Counted from the first letter of the stretch, positions 15,773 through 25,165 are shown. The stretch: 49,399 bases of DNA from Gemmiger formicilis (GCF_018784445.1 NZ_WQOH01000025.1:1-49399); one strand, 5' to 3'. Program-made: numbers and translations. Notes: a model not told the origin generated them from the sequence alone.

Positions 15773-18105
15773 TTAAAACCCTGTCAAAAGCGCAGAAGAT
15801 GGAACGCGAAAAGTTCCGTATTCCGCGCAGTGTGCAGGACGCCATTCCCATCCGCCGCATCTTTGCGGATGGGATTTTCCAAGTCGGCAACCAGTATTCC
15901 AAAACGTGGTCCTTTACCGACATCAACTACGCCATCGCCAGCAAAGAGGACAAAACGTCCATGTTTCTCGACTATTCGGAACTGTTGAATGCTCTCGACT
16001 CCGGCGCATCTGCGAAAATCACGATTTATAACCGCCGTATCAACAAGGCTGAGCTCGAGCGCAGCGTCCTGTTGCCTGACAAGGCAGACGGTCTTGACGA
16101 ATACCGCCATGAATTTAATAAAATGCTGACCGCACAGGTCACCGGCACCAGCAACAGCATTGTGCGGGAGCGTTATCTGACCGTAAGCGTGGTAAAGCGC
16201 AACGCGGACGAAGCCCGCAGCTACTTTGCCCGTGTCGGCACGGATCTGGTGACGCACCTTGCGCAGCTTTCCTCGGTGGCGCAGGAGTTGACGCTGACCG
16301 AGCGCCTGCACATTTTCCGCGACTTTTTCAAGGCCGGAGAGCAGGCTGCGGCAGAGTTCAACATTCACGAACACGCCAAACGCGGTCAACATTTCAAGGA
16401 TTGGTTCTGCCCCGACAGCATGGAGTTTGCCGCCGACCATTTTAAGGTCGATGCGCGGTATGGCAGGGTGCTGTATTTGCAGGACTATGCCAGCTACATC
16501 AAGGACAGCTTTGTGTCGGAACTCTGCGACCTTGACCGCGATTTGATGCTGTCCGTTGACATCCTGCCGGTGCCTACGGATGAGGCCGCCCGCCAGCTGC
16601 AAAGTACACTGCTGGGCGTGGAAACGAATGTCGCCAACTGGCAGCGCCGCCAGAACGCCAACAACAATTTTACCGCGACCATTCCTTACGATATGGAATT
16701 GCAGCGCAAGGAAACCAAGGAAATGCTGGACGACCTGACCACCCGCGACCAACGAATGATGTTCGGGCTGGTGACGCTGGTGCATCTGGCTGACAGCAAA
16801 GAGCAGCTCGACAGCGACACCGAAACGCTCTACTCCACGGCGCGTAAGCACCTGTGCCAGCTTTCCACGCTGCGCTGGCAGCAGAAGGATGGGCTGGACA
16901 CGGTGCTGCCCTATGGACTGCGGAAAATCCAAGCCCTGCGCACGCTTACCACCGAAAGCACCGCCGTGCTGATTCCGTTCCGTGCACAGGAAATCATGCA
17001 GCCGAACGGTCTGTACTATGGGCAGAACGCCGTCAGCAAGAACATGATCGTGGCAGATCGCCGCTTGCTGCTGAACGGCAACAGTTTTCGTTTGGGCGTG
17101 TCCGGTTCCGGCAAAAGCATGAGCGCCAAGGAAGAAATCGTGCAGATCGCGCTTTCCACCGAGGATGATATTCTCATCCTCGACCCGGAGTCGGAGTTCG
17201 GCTATCTGACCGAAGCCCTTGGCGGTGAAGTCATCCGCATTTCGGCCACGTCTGACACCCACATCAATGCGCTGGACATGGACCGTGCCTACGGTGACGA
17301 GCGAAACCCGATCGTGTCTAAATCCGAGTTTGTGCTGTCACTGTTTGAGCAGCTGATCGGTGACGGCATGGTGACGGCGAAAGAAAAGTCCATCCTCGGC
17401 CGCTGCACCGAGCAGGTGTACCTGCCCTACATTCGCAACGGCTATAAAGGCACACCGCCTACGCTGCAGGACTTTTACCGTCTGCTCCGGATGCAGCCCG
17501 AACCCGAAGCGCAGGGGCTGGCGCTGTCGTCCGAGTTGTTCATTACCGGCACGCTGAACACCTTTGCCCGGCACACCAATGTGGACACGCAGGCGCGGAT
17601 CATCGCCTACGACATCCGCGAACTGGGTGAACAGCTTATGCCGCTGGGGATGCTGGTGACGCTGGATGCCATTTATAACCGTGTCATCCGTAACTGGAAA
17701 ATCGGAAAAAGAACGTGGATTTTCATGGACGAAATTTACTTGCTTTTCCGTTATGAGTATAGCGCGAACTTTCTCTACAAGCTGTGGAAACGCATCCGCA
17801 AGTACAACGGACTTGTGACCGGGCTGACGCAGAATGTGGACGAACTGCTGCGCTCCGACACCGCCCGCCTGATGCTGGCTAACTCGGAGTTTCTGGTGAT
17901 GCTGAACCAGAGCGCCACCGACCGCGTTGAACTGGCAAAGTTGCTGAACATCTCCGACAACCAGCTTGGCTACGTCACCAACGTCCCCGCAGGCTGCGGG
18001 CTGATTCGCTGCGCGGGCAACATCGTGCCTTTCACAAATTCTTTTCCCCGAAACACTAAGCTATATAAATTGATGTCGACTAACCCGTCCGAGAAAAAGG
18101 AGTAA
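15769..18105 (+). CDS. VirB4-type conjugation ATPase (CD1110-like)
   Basis: 778 residues, the main energising ATPase of the transfer channel. The N-terminal domain (about 1-410) contains the usual KAQKMEREKFRIPRSVQ beginning, VVKRNADEARSYF and the region before the ATPase with IPFRAQEIMQPNGLYYGQN (shown in part). Walker A is GVSGSGKS at about 443-450 and Walker B is TWIFMDEIYLL at about 645; VTGLTQNVDELLRS is the C-terminal sensor region. It begins at a TTG overlapping the PrgI stop. It ends with a normal tail. No damage was seen. Confidence 0.94.
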   Translation: MIKTLSKAQKMEREKFRIPRSVQDAIPIRRIFADGIFQVGNQYSKTWSFTDINYAIASKEDKTSMFLDYSELLNALDSGASAKITIYNRRINKAELERSVLLPDKADGLDEYRHEFNKMLTAQVTGTSNSIVRERYLTVSVVKRNADEARSYFARVGTDLVTHLAQLSSVAQELTLTERLHIFRDFFKAGEQAAAEFNIHEHAKRGQHFKDWFCPDSMEFAADHFKVDARYGRVLYLQDYASYIKDSFVSELCDLDRDLMLSVDILPVPTDEAARQLQSTLLGVETNVANWQRRQNANNNFTATIPYDMELQRKETKEMLDDLTTRDQRMMFGLVTLVHLADSKEQLDSDTETLYSTARKHLCQLSTLRWQQKDGLDTVLPYGLRKIQALRTLTTESTAVLIPFRAQEIMQPNGLYYGQNAVSKNMIVADRRLLLNGNSFRLGVSGSGKSMSAKEEIVQIALSTEDDILILDPESEFGYLTEALGGEVIRISATSDTHINALDMDRAYGDERNPIVSKSEFVLSLFEQLIGDGMVTAKEKSILGRCTEQVYLPYIRNGYKGTPPTLQDFYRLLRMQPEPEAQGLALSSELFITGTLNTFARHTNVDTQARIIAYDIRELGEQLMPLGMLVTLDAIYNRVIRNWKIGKRTWIFMDEIYLLFRYEYSANFLYKLWKRIRKYNGLVTGLTQNVDELLRSDTARLMLANSEFLVMLNQSATDRVELAKLLNISDNQLGYVTNVPAGCGLIRCAGNIVPFTNSFPRNTKLYKLMSTNPSEKKE

Positions 18106-18109
18106 AGCC

Positions 18110-18166
18110 ATGCAATACAAAAATAGAGGACCGCCGAAGCGGTCCACAGGGGTGCTACAAACTTGA
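18110..18166 (+). CDS. Possible 18-residue ORF with strong ribosome binding site
   Basis: An AAAAAGGAG 8 bases upstream of the ATG gives excellent initiation, but the frame stops after 18 residues (MQYKNRGPPKRSTGVLQT). A hairpin with 7-bp arms (18128-18145, GGACCGC and GCGGTCC around CGAA) lies inside it. It may be the cut-off start of a gene disrupted by the minus-strand insertion that follows, or a leader. Confidence 0.25.
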   Translation: MQYKNRGPPKRSTGVLQT

Positions 18167-18174
18167 ATTCGACG

Positions 18175-18429
18175 CTATGATATTTCCTTTTCGTCATCTC
18201 TCGGTGGTCGAACATAGCGTAGCATTTCTTTTACACAAGCACCGAATTGCAAGAAATTGGATTTTGCTTCTTTTAGTGTTATTCCATGATTGGAGTCGCT
18301 TGGCTCGTTATCAGAAGTGATGAACGGGTCATTCTCCCAAAAGCAAACGGGACAAATATACCCACAATCTTCATCTGCCGGGACATTGTAGGTAAGAAAT
18401 CCACAACAAGGACATGGATATTTTTTCAT
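18175..18429 (-). CDS. CPCC family cysteine-rich protein
   Basis: 84 residues with the eponymous pattern: KYPCPCCGFLTY near the start and GYICPVCFWEND about 17 residues later, giving a CxC-C...CxxC zinc-knuckle-like arrangement. The later DSNHGITLKEAKSNFLQFGAC segment is also typical. CPCC-domain proteins are found in many bacteria, often near toxin-immunity or mobile loci; the biochemical function is unknown. It is on the minus strand, against the flow of the conjugation genes, and with the next small gene forms an accessory insert between virB4 and the M23 peptidase gene. The ATG at 18429 begins a full-length domain; a GAACAAACT region upstream gives no strong ribosome binding site. Confidence 0.8.
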   Translation of the reverse strand: MKKYPCPCCGFLTYNVPADEDCGYICPVCFWENDPFITSDNEPSDSNHGITLKEAKSNFLQFGACVKEMLRYVRPPRDDEKEIS

Positions 18430-18476
18430 TACGGAGTTTGTTCGCCCCTTTCATTTTTCAAATTTATAGACCTATT

Positions 18477-18683
18477 TTAATGCTGCCAAATATTGTTTTC
18501 CAAATCCCGCAGCCGTCCCTTATAGTCATCTATCAGAGCCTGAACATTTTCCCCCTGCGGGAAGGTCACCAGATAGCCGTCCCCAGCTTCATGAAAGCCG
18601 ATGATTCCGGCAAGCCCTGCCATCTCGGCCACTTTCAGCAGGGTGTGGTAGTCATACTCGGCGGCACTGATATATAAATTCAT
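18477..18683 (-). CDS. Hypothetical protein (68 aa)
   Basis: An unrecognised 68-residue protein, acidic, predicted as mixed alpha/beta: NLYISAAEYDYHTLLKVAEM, then GIIGFHEAGDGYLVTFPQG and a closing helix ENVQALIDDYKGRLRDLEN. I chose the ATG at 18683 because GAGG lies 9 bases before it on the minus strand; the frame extends upstream to 18737 without support. It lies 47 bases upstream of the CPCC gene on the same strand, probably co-transcribed. It may be a partner protein of that gene. Confidence 0.55.
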   Translation of the reverse strand: MNLYISAAEYDYHTLLKVAEMAGLAGIIGFHEAGDGYLVTFPQGENVQALIDDYKGRLRDLENNIWQH

Positions 18684-18749
18684 GGGAGAAACCTCGCGTT
18701 TCAAAGAGATGATTCTATTATAGCAACATCTTTTCATAATTGCAAAGAA

Positions 18750-18793
18750 AATGCTGTATCGTCCAGAATCGGAAGATACAGCATTGCTTTTTT
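18750..18793. terminator. Bidirectional hairpin terminator
   Basis: An 11-bp perfect stem (18750-18760 with 18775-18785) around a 14-base loop, with T-rich sequence on the plus side and A-rich on the other. It would isolate the minus-strand accessory pair from the M23 gene. A second hairpin (18876-18881 with 18886-18891, loop TGCT, then GTTTGTTTT) follows. The remaining part of 18684-19002 shows no gene. Confidence 0.7.
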
Positions 18794-19002
18794 ATATGTA
18801 ATGGCCCTTTAGCCCAATTTGTTGTCTGGCCTTGACCGAGCGATTGCTCTGGCATGGTCTAAGGCGCAGTGGTGTGCGGGATGCTTCCCGCGTTTGTTTT
18901 GATTACGAGACTTATTATAGCGGCGACTTGTGTGTAGAATTTAAAAGCTGTTTGAACGATTTTGAAATTCAATTTGAATAATTTATGACGTGGGGTGATG
19001 CC

Positions 19003-20736
19003 ATGAAAGATATTAAAGAAAAGCCAACCGCGCATATGCCGAGAAGCAATGCAACCGGGGAAATCCCGAAAGCTGCGCTGAAAAAGGCGTGGGCGGAGGC
19101 CAAGGAGAAAAGCCGAACCATGCTGCGAGAAAGCACTTCTACGCAGGGAGACGGTGATTATACAACTGCGCAAGATACCAGCTCGGTGGTAACCGATACA
19201 TCCTATTCGGTCATCAAGCAAAACACAGATTTCACCGTGCAGCAAGGGCGCAAGATTGCCCGCAAACAGATAGAAAAATACCGGGAACGCCGTTCCGCCG
19301 AGCAAACCGAAACCATCCGCGTCCACACCGCCAATGAGCGCGGTGTCAGCCCCAAACAAGTCGAGTGCAGCACGCTGTCCGATGCAGAGCGGCACCCGCG
19401 CCGTGGGGCAGATTTGCCCCGCCAGCGGGCGAAAGAAAAAGTCGTCACCGCCAAGACCGCGCCACGAGATATTCGTGGTGTGACCCAAGGTCAGCGCCAA
19501 CTGCGAACCGCCGCAAATGAAACTGTGCGGAGCATAACAACCCAAGCACAAATGCAGACCCGTACCCGTCAAGTGCAGCTTGCTATCCAGAAAGCCGCCA
19601 GCAGCACCTGCAAGACGGCTGTGGCGGTGCGCTCGGCAATACGGCATTTTCTTGTCGGCCTGCACAGTCTTGTCGCGGCCATTGCTGCAGGGATTAGCGT
19701 GGCACTCAGTATTATTATTGTCATCAGCCTTGTGGCCTTTGTGTCCGGCTCGGCCTATGGCATCTTTTTTGCCGCCAATGCCCCCAACGCCGACACAATT
19801 ACCGTGCAACAGGCAGTAGAAACACTGACAGCAGAATACCGCGACAGGCTGGAAGAAATCTCCGACACCGTACAGCATGACCGCCAAGACATTACAGCCA
19901 ACGATGACGTGTACTACATTCGTTGGCAAGATGTCCTGGCGGTCTTTTCTTCGTATGTTTCAGGAAATGAACAAGGCACACCCGTTGCGGCACTGACAGA
20001 GGAGCAGGTAGATAAACTGCGGGAAACTATGTGGGCGATGAATGCGGTGGATTGTTCCACCCACCCGGAGACTACCACAATAGAAACTACCGATGAGGAC
20101 GGCAACCCGACTACCACAGAAATCACCGAAACTGTCCTCGTAATCGAACTGACCCACAAAACACCCGACGAGATGGCGGCAGATTATCATTTCACCACCC
20201 GCCAGAACACCTATCTGCAACTCCTGCAAGACCCACAGTATGAGGAACTGTGGGCAGAATTGCTCGGCGGTTTTGCACAGGGCGGTGGAGAACTTATGAA
20301 CCCGGACAGCACCCGCATCCCGACAGGCACCCTGCAATGGCCGCTGCCTGTCGCGGGTACGATTACTTCTCAATTTGGTCACCGCGTGGACCCCATCACC
20401 GGCGAGGTAAGCTCCCACACCGGCACCGACATTGCCTGTGCCGAGGGTACGCCGATTCTCGCCGCCGCAGATGGCGTGGTCACTGTTGCCAATGGCCTTG
20501 ACAGCTGGGGCGGCAGCTACGGCTATTACATCCAAATCGATCACGGCGGAGGGCTGGAAACTTTGTATGCACACTGTTCGTCCATCTGTGTAACTACCGG
20601 TCAGCAGGTGCAGGCCGGGCAGGTCATTGGCTATGTCGGGCATACAGGAAGGGCAACAGGCTCACATTTGCATTTCGAGATACACATAAATAAAATTAGG
20701 AAGGACGCAATGAGTTATTTCGGGATGCAATATTGA
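19003..20736 (+). CDS. M23 family peptidase, conjugation cell-wall hydrolase (CD1108-like)
   Basis: 577 residues. A basic, disordered, helical cytoplasmic region (about 1-215) precedes one membrane helix (about 222-250), then an extracellular stem (about 255-440) and a C-terminal M23 LytM domain (about 450-565). The zinc ligands are visible: HTGTD (His 472, Asp 476) and HLHFE (His 555, His 557). It locally opens peptidoglycan so that the mating channel can pass. The ATG at 19003 is chosen because GGGGTGATGCC lies just ahead; the ATG at 18985 includes that site in the coding sequence. In related ICEs this gene is followed by DUF4315 and DUF4366 genes and a topoisomerase; here a minus-strand GH38 gene ends only 36 bp downstream, which marks the junction of the sugar locus. 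Confidence 0.9.
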   Translation: MKDIKEKPTAHMPRSNATGEIPKAALKKAWAEAKEKSRTMLRESTSTQGDGDYTTAQDTSSVVTDTSYSVIKQNTDFTVQQGRKIARKQIEKYRERRSAEQTETIRVHTANERGVSPKQVECSTLSDAERHPRRGADLPRQRAKEKVVTAKTAPRDIRGVTQGQRQLRTAANETVRSITTQAQMQTRTRQVQLAIQKAASSTCKTAVAVRSAIRHFLVGLHSLVAAIAAGISVALSIIIVISLVAFVSGSAYGIFFAANAPNADTITVQQAVETLTAEYRDRLEEISDTVQHDRQDITANDDVYYIRWQDVLAVFSSYVSGNEQGTPVAALTEEQVDKLRETMWAMNAVDCSTHPETTTIETTDEDGNPTTTEITETVLVIELTHKTPDEMAADYHFTTRQNTYLQLLQDPQYEELWAELLGGFAQGGGELMNPDSTRIPTGTLQWPLPVAGTITSQFGHRVDPITGEVSSHTGTDIACAEGTPILAAADGVVTVANGLDSWGGSYGYYIQIDHGGGLETLYAHCSSICVTTGQQVQAGQVIGYVGHTGRATGSHLHFEIHINKIRKDAMSYFGMQY

Positions 20737-20772
20737 GAACAGATTTACAATTTGCAGCCGGTCACGGTCTGC

Positions 20773-23163
20773 TCAGCGCACGATCAGGACATAGGGATCA
20801 AACAGTTGTTCATGCAGCTCGTCCATGGCCTGTTCGGGGTCGGAAATATCGGTCAGCCAGAGCGAATAGTCATACTGGCAGAATCCGGACAAATCCATCT
20901 TGAAGTTTGTTTCCCAGTTGTTGTTCATGACCCAGGAATACAGCGGGCGGGCATTGTTTTCTGCTGCGCCGTCGCACAGGCGGATGGGGTGATGCTGCAT
21001 CTCGCCGGTATAGAACATGGGAACATCTCTGGCTGCAATCAACACGCCGCCTTCGGGGGAAAGGCGTGCCGCGCCGTCATCCGACATATAGAATTCCATG
21101 CAGGTGCCGGGCAGCTGGTCAATGCCGGGGCGGAAAGCCTCACGCGCACCCTTGCGAAGCACGGTTCCGTTGCCGGGACGGTTCAGATCAAGCGACAGGA
21201 AAACACTCTCCACTTCGTCCGAAATTGTCTTGCCAAGTTCCAGGGTAAAGTCAATGCGGGGAATTGCTTCATACAGTTTCAGCAGAACATCAGCTTTTAC
21301 TGTACCGGCAAGGCTGTAATGCAGACGCAACTGGGTGAACACAGGACCATGTTCCATGCAGGTGATTTCCATCAGTTTTCCGATGTGCGTTTCTGCGTGT
21401 TTGCCGCGAATATTGCGACCCAGTGCGCGGCGCTCCTCGTAAGAAGAGAACGGCACCTCCTGATGCAGAGGCGTACGCTGGTACACCGGCGTGAAGAATG
21501 GAATGGCAGTGCCGGCCATTTCGGTTCCGGTGCGCTTATCCACAAACGAAGTGATGCCATCGCCCGGCTTATAGCAGATGCGGAAGAATTTGTTTTCCAC
21601 TTCATACGGCAGGCGGTACGTCACCGGGTCGTAGTCATTCACAATATCCCGTACTTCTTCAGCGCCCATATAGCAGTGACGTGTATTCAGCGTTTCCGGA
21701 GCTTTGTGACGGGCAGTGTAGATGTATTCTTTTTCTTCGCCGTAAGACAGCGTATCAATAAAGCTGATTTTGCGTCCGCGCGGGTGAGGGGATACCTGGC
21801 AGGTGTACAGGTTTCCTGCCAAATCACGCACCTCAACATCTTCAAGTGCAAGAGTTTCAATATAAAACTCGATCAGCTGGGGTTGGCTCGTGTGGCTGAC
21901 GCCTACCGCACGCACAGCACCGGTGGTGTTGTAGTAGCGGAGCATATCGCCTTTCTTCTCGGCAATGGAGCAAAGCATAAGGGAGGCGGCTTCATGCGCC
22001 TTGGATGCGTAGCTGTTCTTACGCATATCCAGGTTCAGCACCATCGTGTCATATGGGTTAGTGATGGTGGAAGAATGTCCCCATGTATGCTCTGCATACA
22101 GCATCAAGTTGTCCTGCACGGTTTCGGACAATGCCGGATAGCGTGCTTCTGCATCCGGGTCCAGACGGTTTGCAAGCTGCCAACGGTGGTCGGCATCCTT
22201 GTAGTGCTTGACCGCATAAGGGGTACTGCCGACACCATTGGCCCACCAGTCCGTCCAGTCACCGCGGTAAACAGGTGCATCCGTAAGTTTCGGCGCGATG
22301 GCAGCGTACAGTTCCTGCAGCGAAACCATCTCAACGCGGACTTCCTGACCGTACTTTTCATTATAAGCACGGATGGTTTCCATAATCTCGGCAGACGGCG
22401 GCGCATTATCGCTGAAAACACCGGACACTGCGGTTACGATGAAATCATACGAATAGCCCTCGGTTTCACATTCGGTCAGATACTTGTCAAGATTTGTATG
22501 CAGCTGATCCGAGAAGGAAGTGCCGGCGTCGGCATCTTCACCCAGACGGTTGCGCATCATCCAGTTGACAGCGTGGTTGGGCTGAAGCCCCAGCACATTG
22601 CCCAGATTATAATGTTCGCCGTTCCAGACCAGCAGCCGCTGTCCGGAAGCGTTTTCCCAGAAGAAAGCATTCTGGTTCTGGTACAGCGGATACATACCGT
22701 GGTGGCAGTGAACATTCGTGAAGAAGAACTCCACACCGTTTTCAATCATGGCGTCACGGTAGCCCATGGAGAATCCATTGATATCGGCTGCCATGGCTGT
22801 GTGAATTTTTGTGCCGAACGGTTGCAGCTTGTCCTGCCATTTGGCCAGACGCTTGCCGAATACATCCGCATTGACAAGATCATTGAAGTTCAGATAGTTG
22901 GCCGAAATACCGATTTTGCCTTCCTTGACAAAACGGGCAAAGTCAGCGCGGTCGTCCTCACTGGCCTGTTTCCAGAACTCCTCTACGCAGTACAGCGTTT
23001 CGCAGTTCCAGCGGAAGTCAGCATATTCCGGCTGACGCATCATGGACAGCACGGTTTTGATATAGTTGACCTGAATTGCAATAACGCGTTCCTGCAGATC
23101 TGTGTAGCCTATGTCCGTGTGGGAATGGTGGACAACATAGACCGTCTTGATGGAATGTGCCAT
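20773..23163 (-). CDS. Glycoside hydrolase family 38 enzyme (alpha-mannosidase-like)
   Basis: 796 residues. A retaining, metal-dependent glycosidase of the GH38 fold. The N-terminal zinc motif HHSHTDIGYTD supplies His 13, His 15 and Asp 17. The candidate nucleophile is Asp 127 in AADINGFSMGY. YAEHTWGHS (about 370) carries further active-site residues. The C-terminal half is the beta-sandwich domain set. It lacks a signal peptide, so it acts in the cytoplasm on imported sugar. AGGAGG lies 9 bases before the ATG at 23163. It lies downstream of the manA-like gene, with a lactonase remnant between. Sequence features are closer to the HxHxDIGxTD branch of GH38 (some DUF5054-like members) than to the enzyme at 33477-36578, so its specificity may differ. 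The substrate is inferred. Confidence 0.85.
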   Translation of the reverse strand: MAHSIKTVYVVHHSHTDIGYTDLQERVIAIQVNYIKTVLSMMRQPEYADFRWNCETLYCVEEFWKQASEDDRADFARFVKEGKIGISANYLNFNDLVNADVFGKRLAKWQDKLQPFGTKIHTAMAADINGFSMGYRDAMIENGVEFFFTNVHCHHGMYPLYQNQNAFFWENASGQRLLVWNGEHYNLGNVLGLQPNHAVNWMMRNRLGEDADAGTSFSDQLHTNLDKYLTECETEGYSYDFIVTAVSGVFSDNAPPSAEIMETIRAYNEKYGQEVRVEMVSLQELYAAIAPKLTDAPVYRGDWTDWWANGVGSTPYAVKHYKDADHRWQLANRLDPDAEARYPALSETVQDNLMLYAEHTWGHSSTITNPYDTMVLNLDMRKNSYASKAHEAASLMLCSIAEKKGDMLRYYNTTGAVRAVGVSHTSQPQLIEFYIETLALEDVEVRDLAGNLYTCQVSPHPRGRKISFIDTLSYGEEKEYIYTARHKAPETLNTRHCYMGAEEVRDIVNDYDPVTYRLPYEVENKFFRICYKPGDGITSFVDKRTGTEMAGTAIPFFTPVYQRTPLHQEVPFSSYEERRALGRNIRGKHAETHIGKLMEITCMEHGPVFTQLRLHYSLAGTVKADVLLKLYEAIPRIDFTLELGKTISDEVESVFLSLDLNRPGNGTVLRKGAREAFRPGIDQLPGTCMEFYMSDDGAARLSPEGGVLIAARDVPMFYTGEMQHHPIRLCDGAAENNARPLYSWVMNNNWETNFKMDLSGFCQYDYSLWLTDISDPEQAMDELHEQLFDPYVLIVR

Positions 23164-23244
23164 GATAAAATACCTCCTAATATTTGATTTGCGGTTTTCG
23201 GGGGAAAGCCACAGACTTTTGAGATTGATAAAATGTCGGCGATT

Positions 23245-23391
23245 CTACACCGGATGTGCCACAATGCATACCGGTACAGGGCAGGAGATTCCCGCTTTTT
23301 CCGGTTCCAGACGTCCCGCCTTTTCATCCCTGCGGAAGCAGGTGATGCAGCCGCTGTCCTGATTGGCAGCCAGCAGCATATAGGATAACTC
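23245..23391 (-). pseudogene. Lactonase (6-phosphogluconolactonase-like beta-propeller), C-terminal scrap
   Basis: The frame encodes 48 residues ending at a TAG: ELSYMLLAANQDSG, then FRRDEKAGRLEP and ISCPVPVCIV. This is the closing blade of Lactonase_7 beta-propeller proteins, whose full length is about 340-350 residues. Everything upstream is gone, and the scrap begins at the very end of the manA-like gene, whose stop overlaps it. I infer a deletion that fused the two. Confidence 0.7.
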
Positions 23392-25126
23392 AGTTGCGAA
23401 CACAGGCAAGAATGACCTTGACCTCGCTGCCGTCCGGGCTGTAAATTTCATAATCGCCGGCTGCCTGAGGAACAATGCAGGTTTCGGCATAGTGCAGCTC
23501 CAGAGGAGGGAACGCATCGCTTTTGCTGCGCAGAACCGCCCGCGTACCATCAACCAGGTTCAGCATATGCACACTGCCGTTGCGATGTACCGGCAGGGCA
23601 GAAGATGTTGTAAAGCGGAATGTGTCCAGAAACTCCCGTTCATGCAAGCCGGTGCGCACAACGGTTCCGTTTTCGTCGGAATAAACTTCTGCGACGGCAT
23701 TGATTAGATTTTTATGAACCCATTCGGTATTGCGATACCACTGGATGTTGGCCGCACCGTGTTCAAGGTGGATGGGACGCGGCTTGCCGTCAAGGTCAAC
23801 GCGACCCCAGTCCCAGAGCTTGAATGTGAAAATATACGGCGTAGCGCTGATTTCCAGCACCATGGTATCTGCGCCGGAGCAATGTACAGTGCCGGCCGGA
23901 ATCAGCACATGGTCATGCTTCTTGACAGGAATCTTGTTGACAAATTTTTCTGCAGGGAAAGGCTTGCCGCCGTTCTGGGCTTCCTGCAGGGCGCTGACCA
24001 TTTCTTCCGGCTTTGTACCGGTTTTAATGCCCAGATAGACGCAAGGGGCTTCGCCGGCAGCATCCAGAAGATAGTAGCTCTCATCCTGTGTATAGTGCAT
24101 ATGGAAATGGCTCTGGATGTATTCGGTCAGGGGATGAACCTGAAGCGAAAGGTTCTGACCGTGCATGGTGTCCAGCATATCAAAACGAATGGGAAATTCC
24201 TTGCCGAAGCGCGCATGAACACGGTCGCCCAGAAGCTCACGCGGGTGCGCATAGACAAGGTTGAGCGCCGGTGTTTCCACAACACAGGAACCGAAATCCA
24301 ACAGCAGGCTGTTTTCTTCCGGAACACCGTCAAAGCTCCATGCATAGTTGCTGCCGTTTTCGGGCAGGTCAAAATGCGTTTTCATCCAGTCGCCGCCCCA
24401 GACGCCCGGGTCAAAGTAAGGCACCATGCGGAACGGCTGCGCCGCAGCTTTGGACAGTGCTTCGCGGTAAGCAGCGCCCGGCACAATGGCAGGGTCACCG
24501 GCTGATGTGGTATCGAGATAATAGTCAAAAACCGGCAGCAGTTTGTCTTTGATCCGGTCGCCCCAGCGCCATTCGGCAAAATAGCCGCGCTTATATTTCG
24601 CGCGCTGCGGCAGGTCATGCATGGCTGTATGCCAGTTGTCCTGCCCTTTGCGGAAACGGAGCTGAATTTCCCACCGCGTAATGTCCGCATAGATGGTGAT
24701 GTCTGCACGTTCCACAAGAGAGGCACCGACACCGTAAACCAGTACCAGACCATCCGTTACGGCATCAATTTTTCCCCGGGCGGCACACAGTGCTTCTTCC
24801 GGGTAAAAATTTTTCATCTGCCAGGTGGTCATGATGCCGAACACAGGGTCGTCCGTCAGTTCGTGTTCGATTTTTGCATCCAGCTCAGCGGGTTGGATTG
24901 CCAGATCATCTGCATGAATGATAAGTCCAGCGTGCGGGAACAGCGCAAGGATCTCCGCTTGATCGGTACCGGGGTAGCATTCAACCGTCACAACGGTTTT
25001 GCTGCTGCCTGCACACAGGGCGTGCAGTTCCTGTTTTACGGCATCGGTTCCCCGTGCAGCATGGTCGGCGGCGCCGGCCTGTATGGTGGGGAAGCGCCGG
25101 TAAGGGTAAGTAGAGGGATTCGGCAT
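23390..25126 (-). CDS. manA: Long class I mannose-6-phosphate isomerase with extra N-terminal domain
   Basis: 578 residues, far longer than the 300-residue ManA at 45267. The C-terminal half is the cupin isomerase: the QVHPLTEYIQSHFHMHY metal-binding region, YLGIKTGT, HVLIPAGTVHC and LWDWGRVD. It converts mannose-6-phosphate to fructose-6-phosphate. The N-terminal about 230 residues form an alpha/beta domain (TVVTVECYPG, LIIHADDL, ITIYADITRWEIQLRFRKGQ) that resembles a uridine-kinase-like fold but has no P-loop, so its role is unknown. I use the ATG at 25126: AGCAGGTG precedes it, and the upstream ATG at 25174 overlaps the -10 of the promoter. It is divergent from gntR and runs into the lactonase remnant and GH38. 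Regulation by that GntR protein is likely. Confidence 0.85.
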   Translation of the reverse strand: MPNPSTYPYRRFPTIQAGAADHAARGTDAVKQELHALCAGSSKTVVTVECYPGTDQAEILALFPHAGLIIHADDLAIQPAELDAKIEHELTDDPVFGIMTTWQMKNFYPEEALCAARGKIDAVTDGLVLVYGVGASLVERADITIYADITRWEIQLRFRKGQDNWHTAMHDLPQRAKYKRGYFAEWRWGDRIKDKLLPVFDYYLDTTSAGDPAIVPGAAYREALSKAAAQPFRMVPYFDPGVWGGDWMKTHFDLPENGSNYAWSFDGVPEENSLLLDFGSCVVETPALNLVYAHPRELLGDRVHARFGKEFPIRFDMLDTMHGQNLSLQVHPLTEYIQSHFHMHYTQDESYYLLDAAGEAPCVYLGIKTGTKPEEMVSALQEAQNGGKPFPAEKFVNKIPVKKHDHVLIPAGTVHCSGADTMVLEISATPYIFTFKLWDWGRVDLDGKPRPIHLEHGAANIQWYRNTEWVHKNLINAVAEVYSDENGTVVRTGLHEREFLDTFRFTTSSALPVHRNGSVHMLNLVDGTRAVLRSKSDAFPPLELHYAETCIVPQAAGDYEIYSPDGSEVKVILACVRN

Positions 25127-25165
25127 AAAAGGCACCTGCTTTCGGATATTTTGTACGATATAATC

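Noticed and set aside
18286-18480. Plus-strand frame opposite the CPCC gene
   Set aside because: The minus-strand frame has the clear CPCC cysteine pattern.
20752-23187. An 811-codon plus-strand open frame opposite the GH38 gene
   Set aside because: It mirrors the real minus-strand GH38 gene, which has catalytic motifs and a ribosome binding site; the plus-strand product has no recognisable domain.
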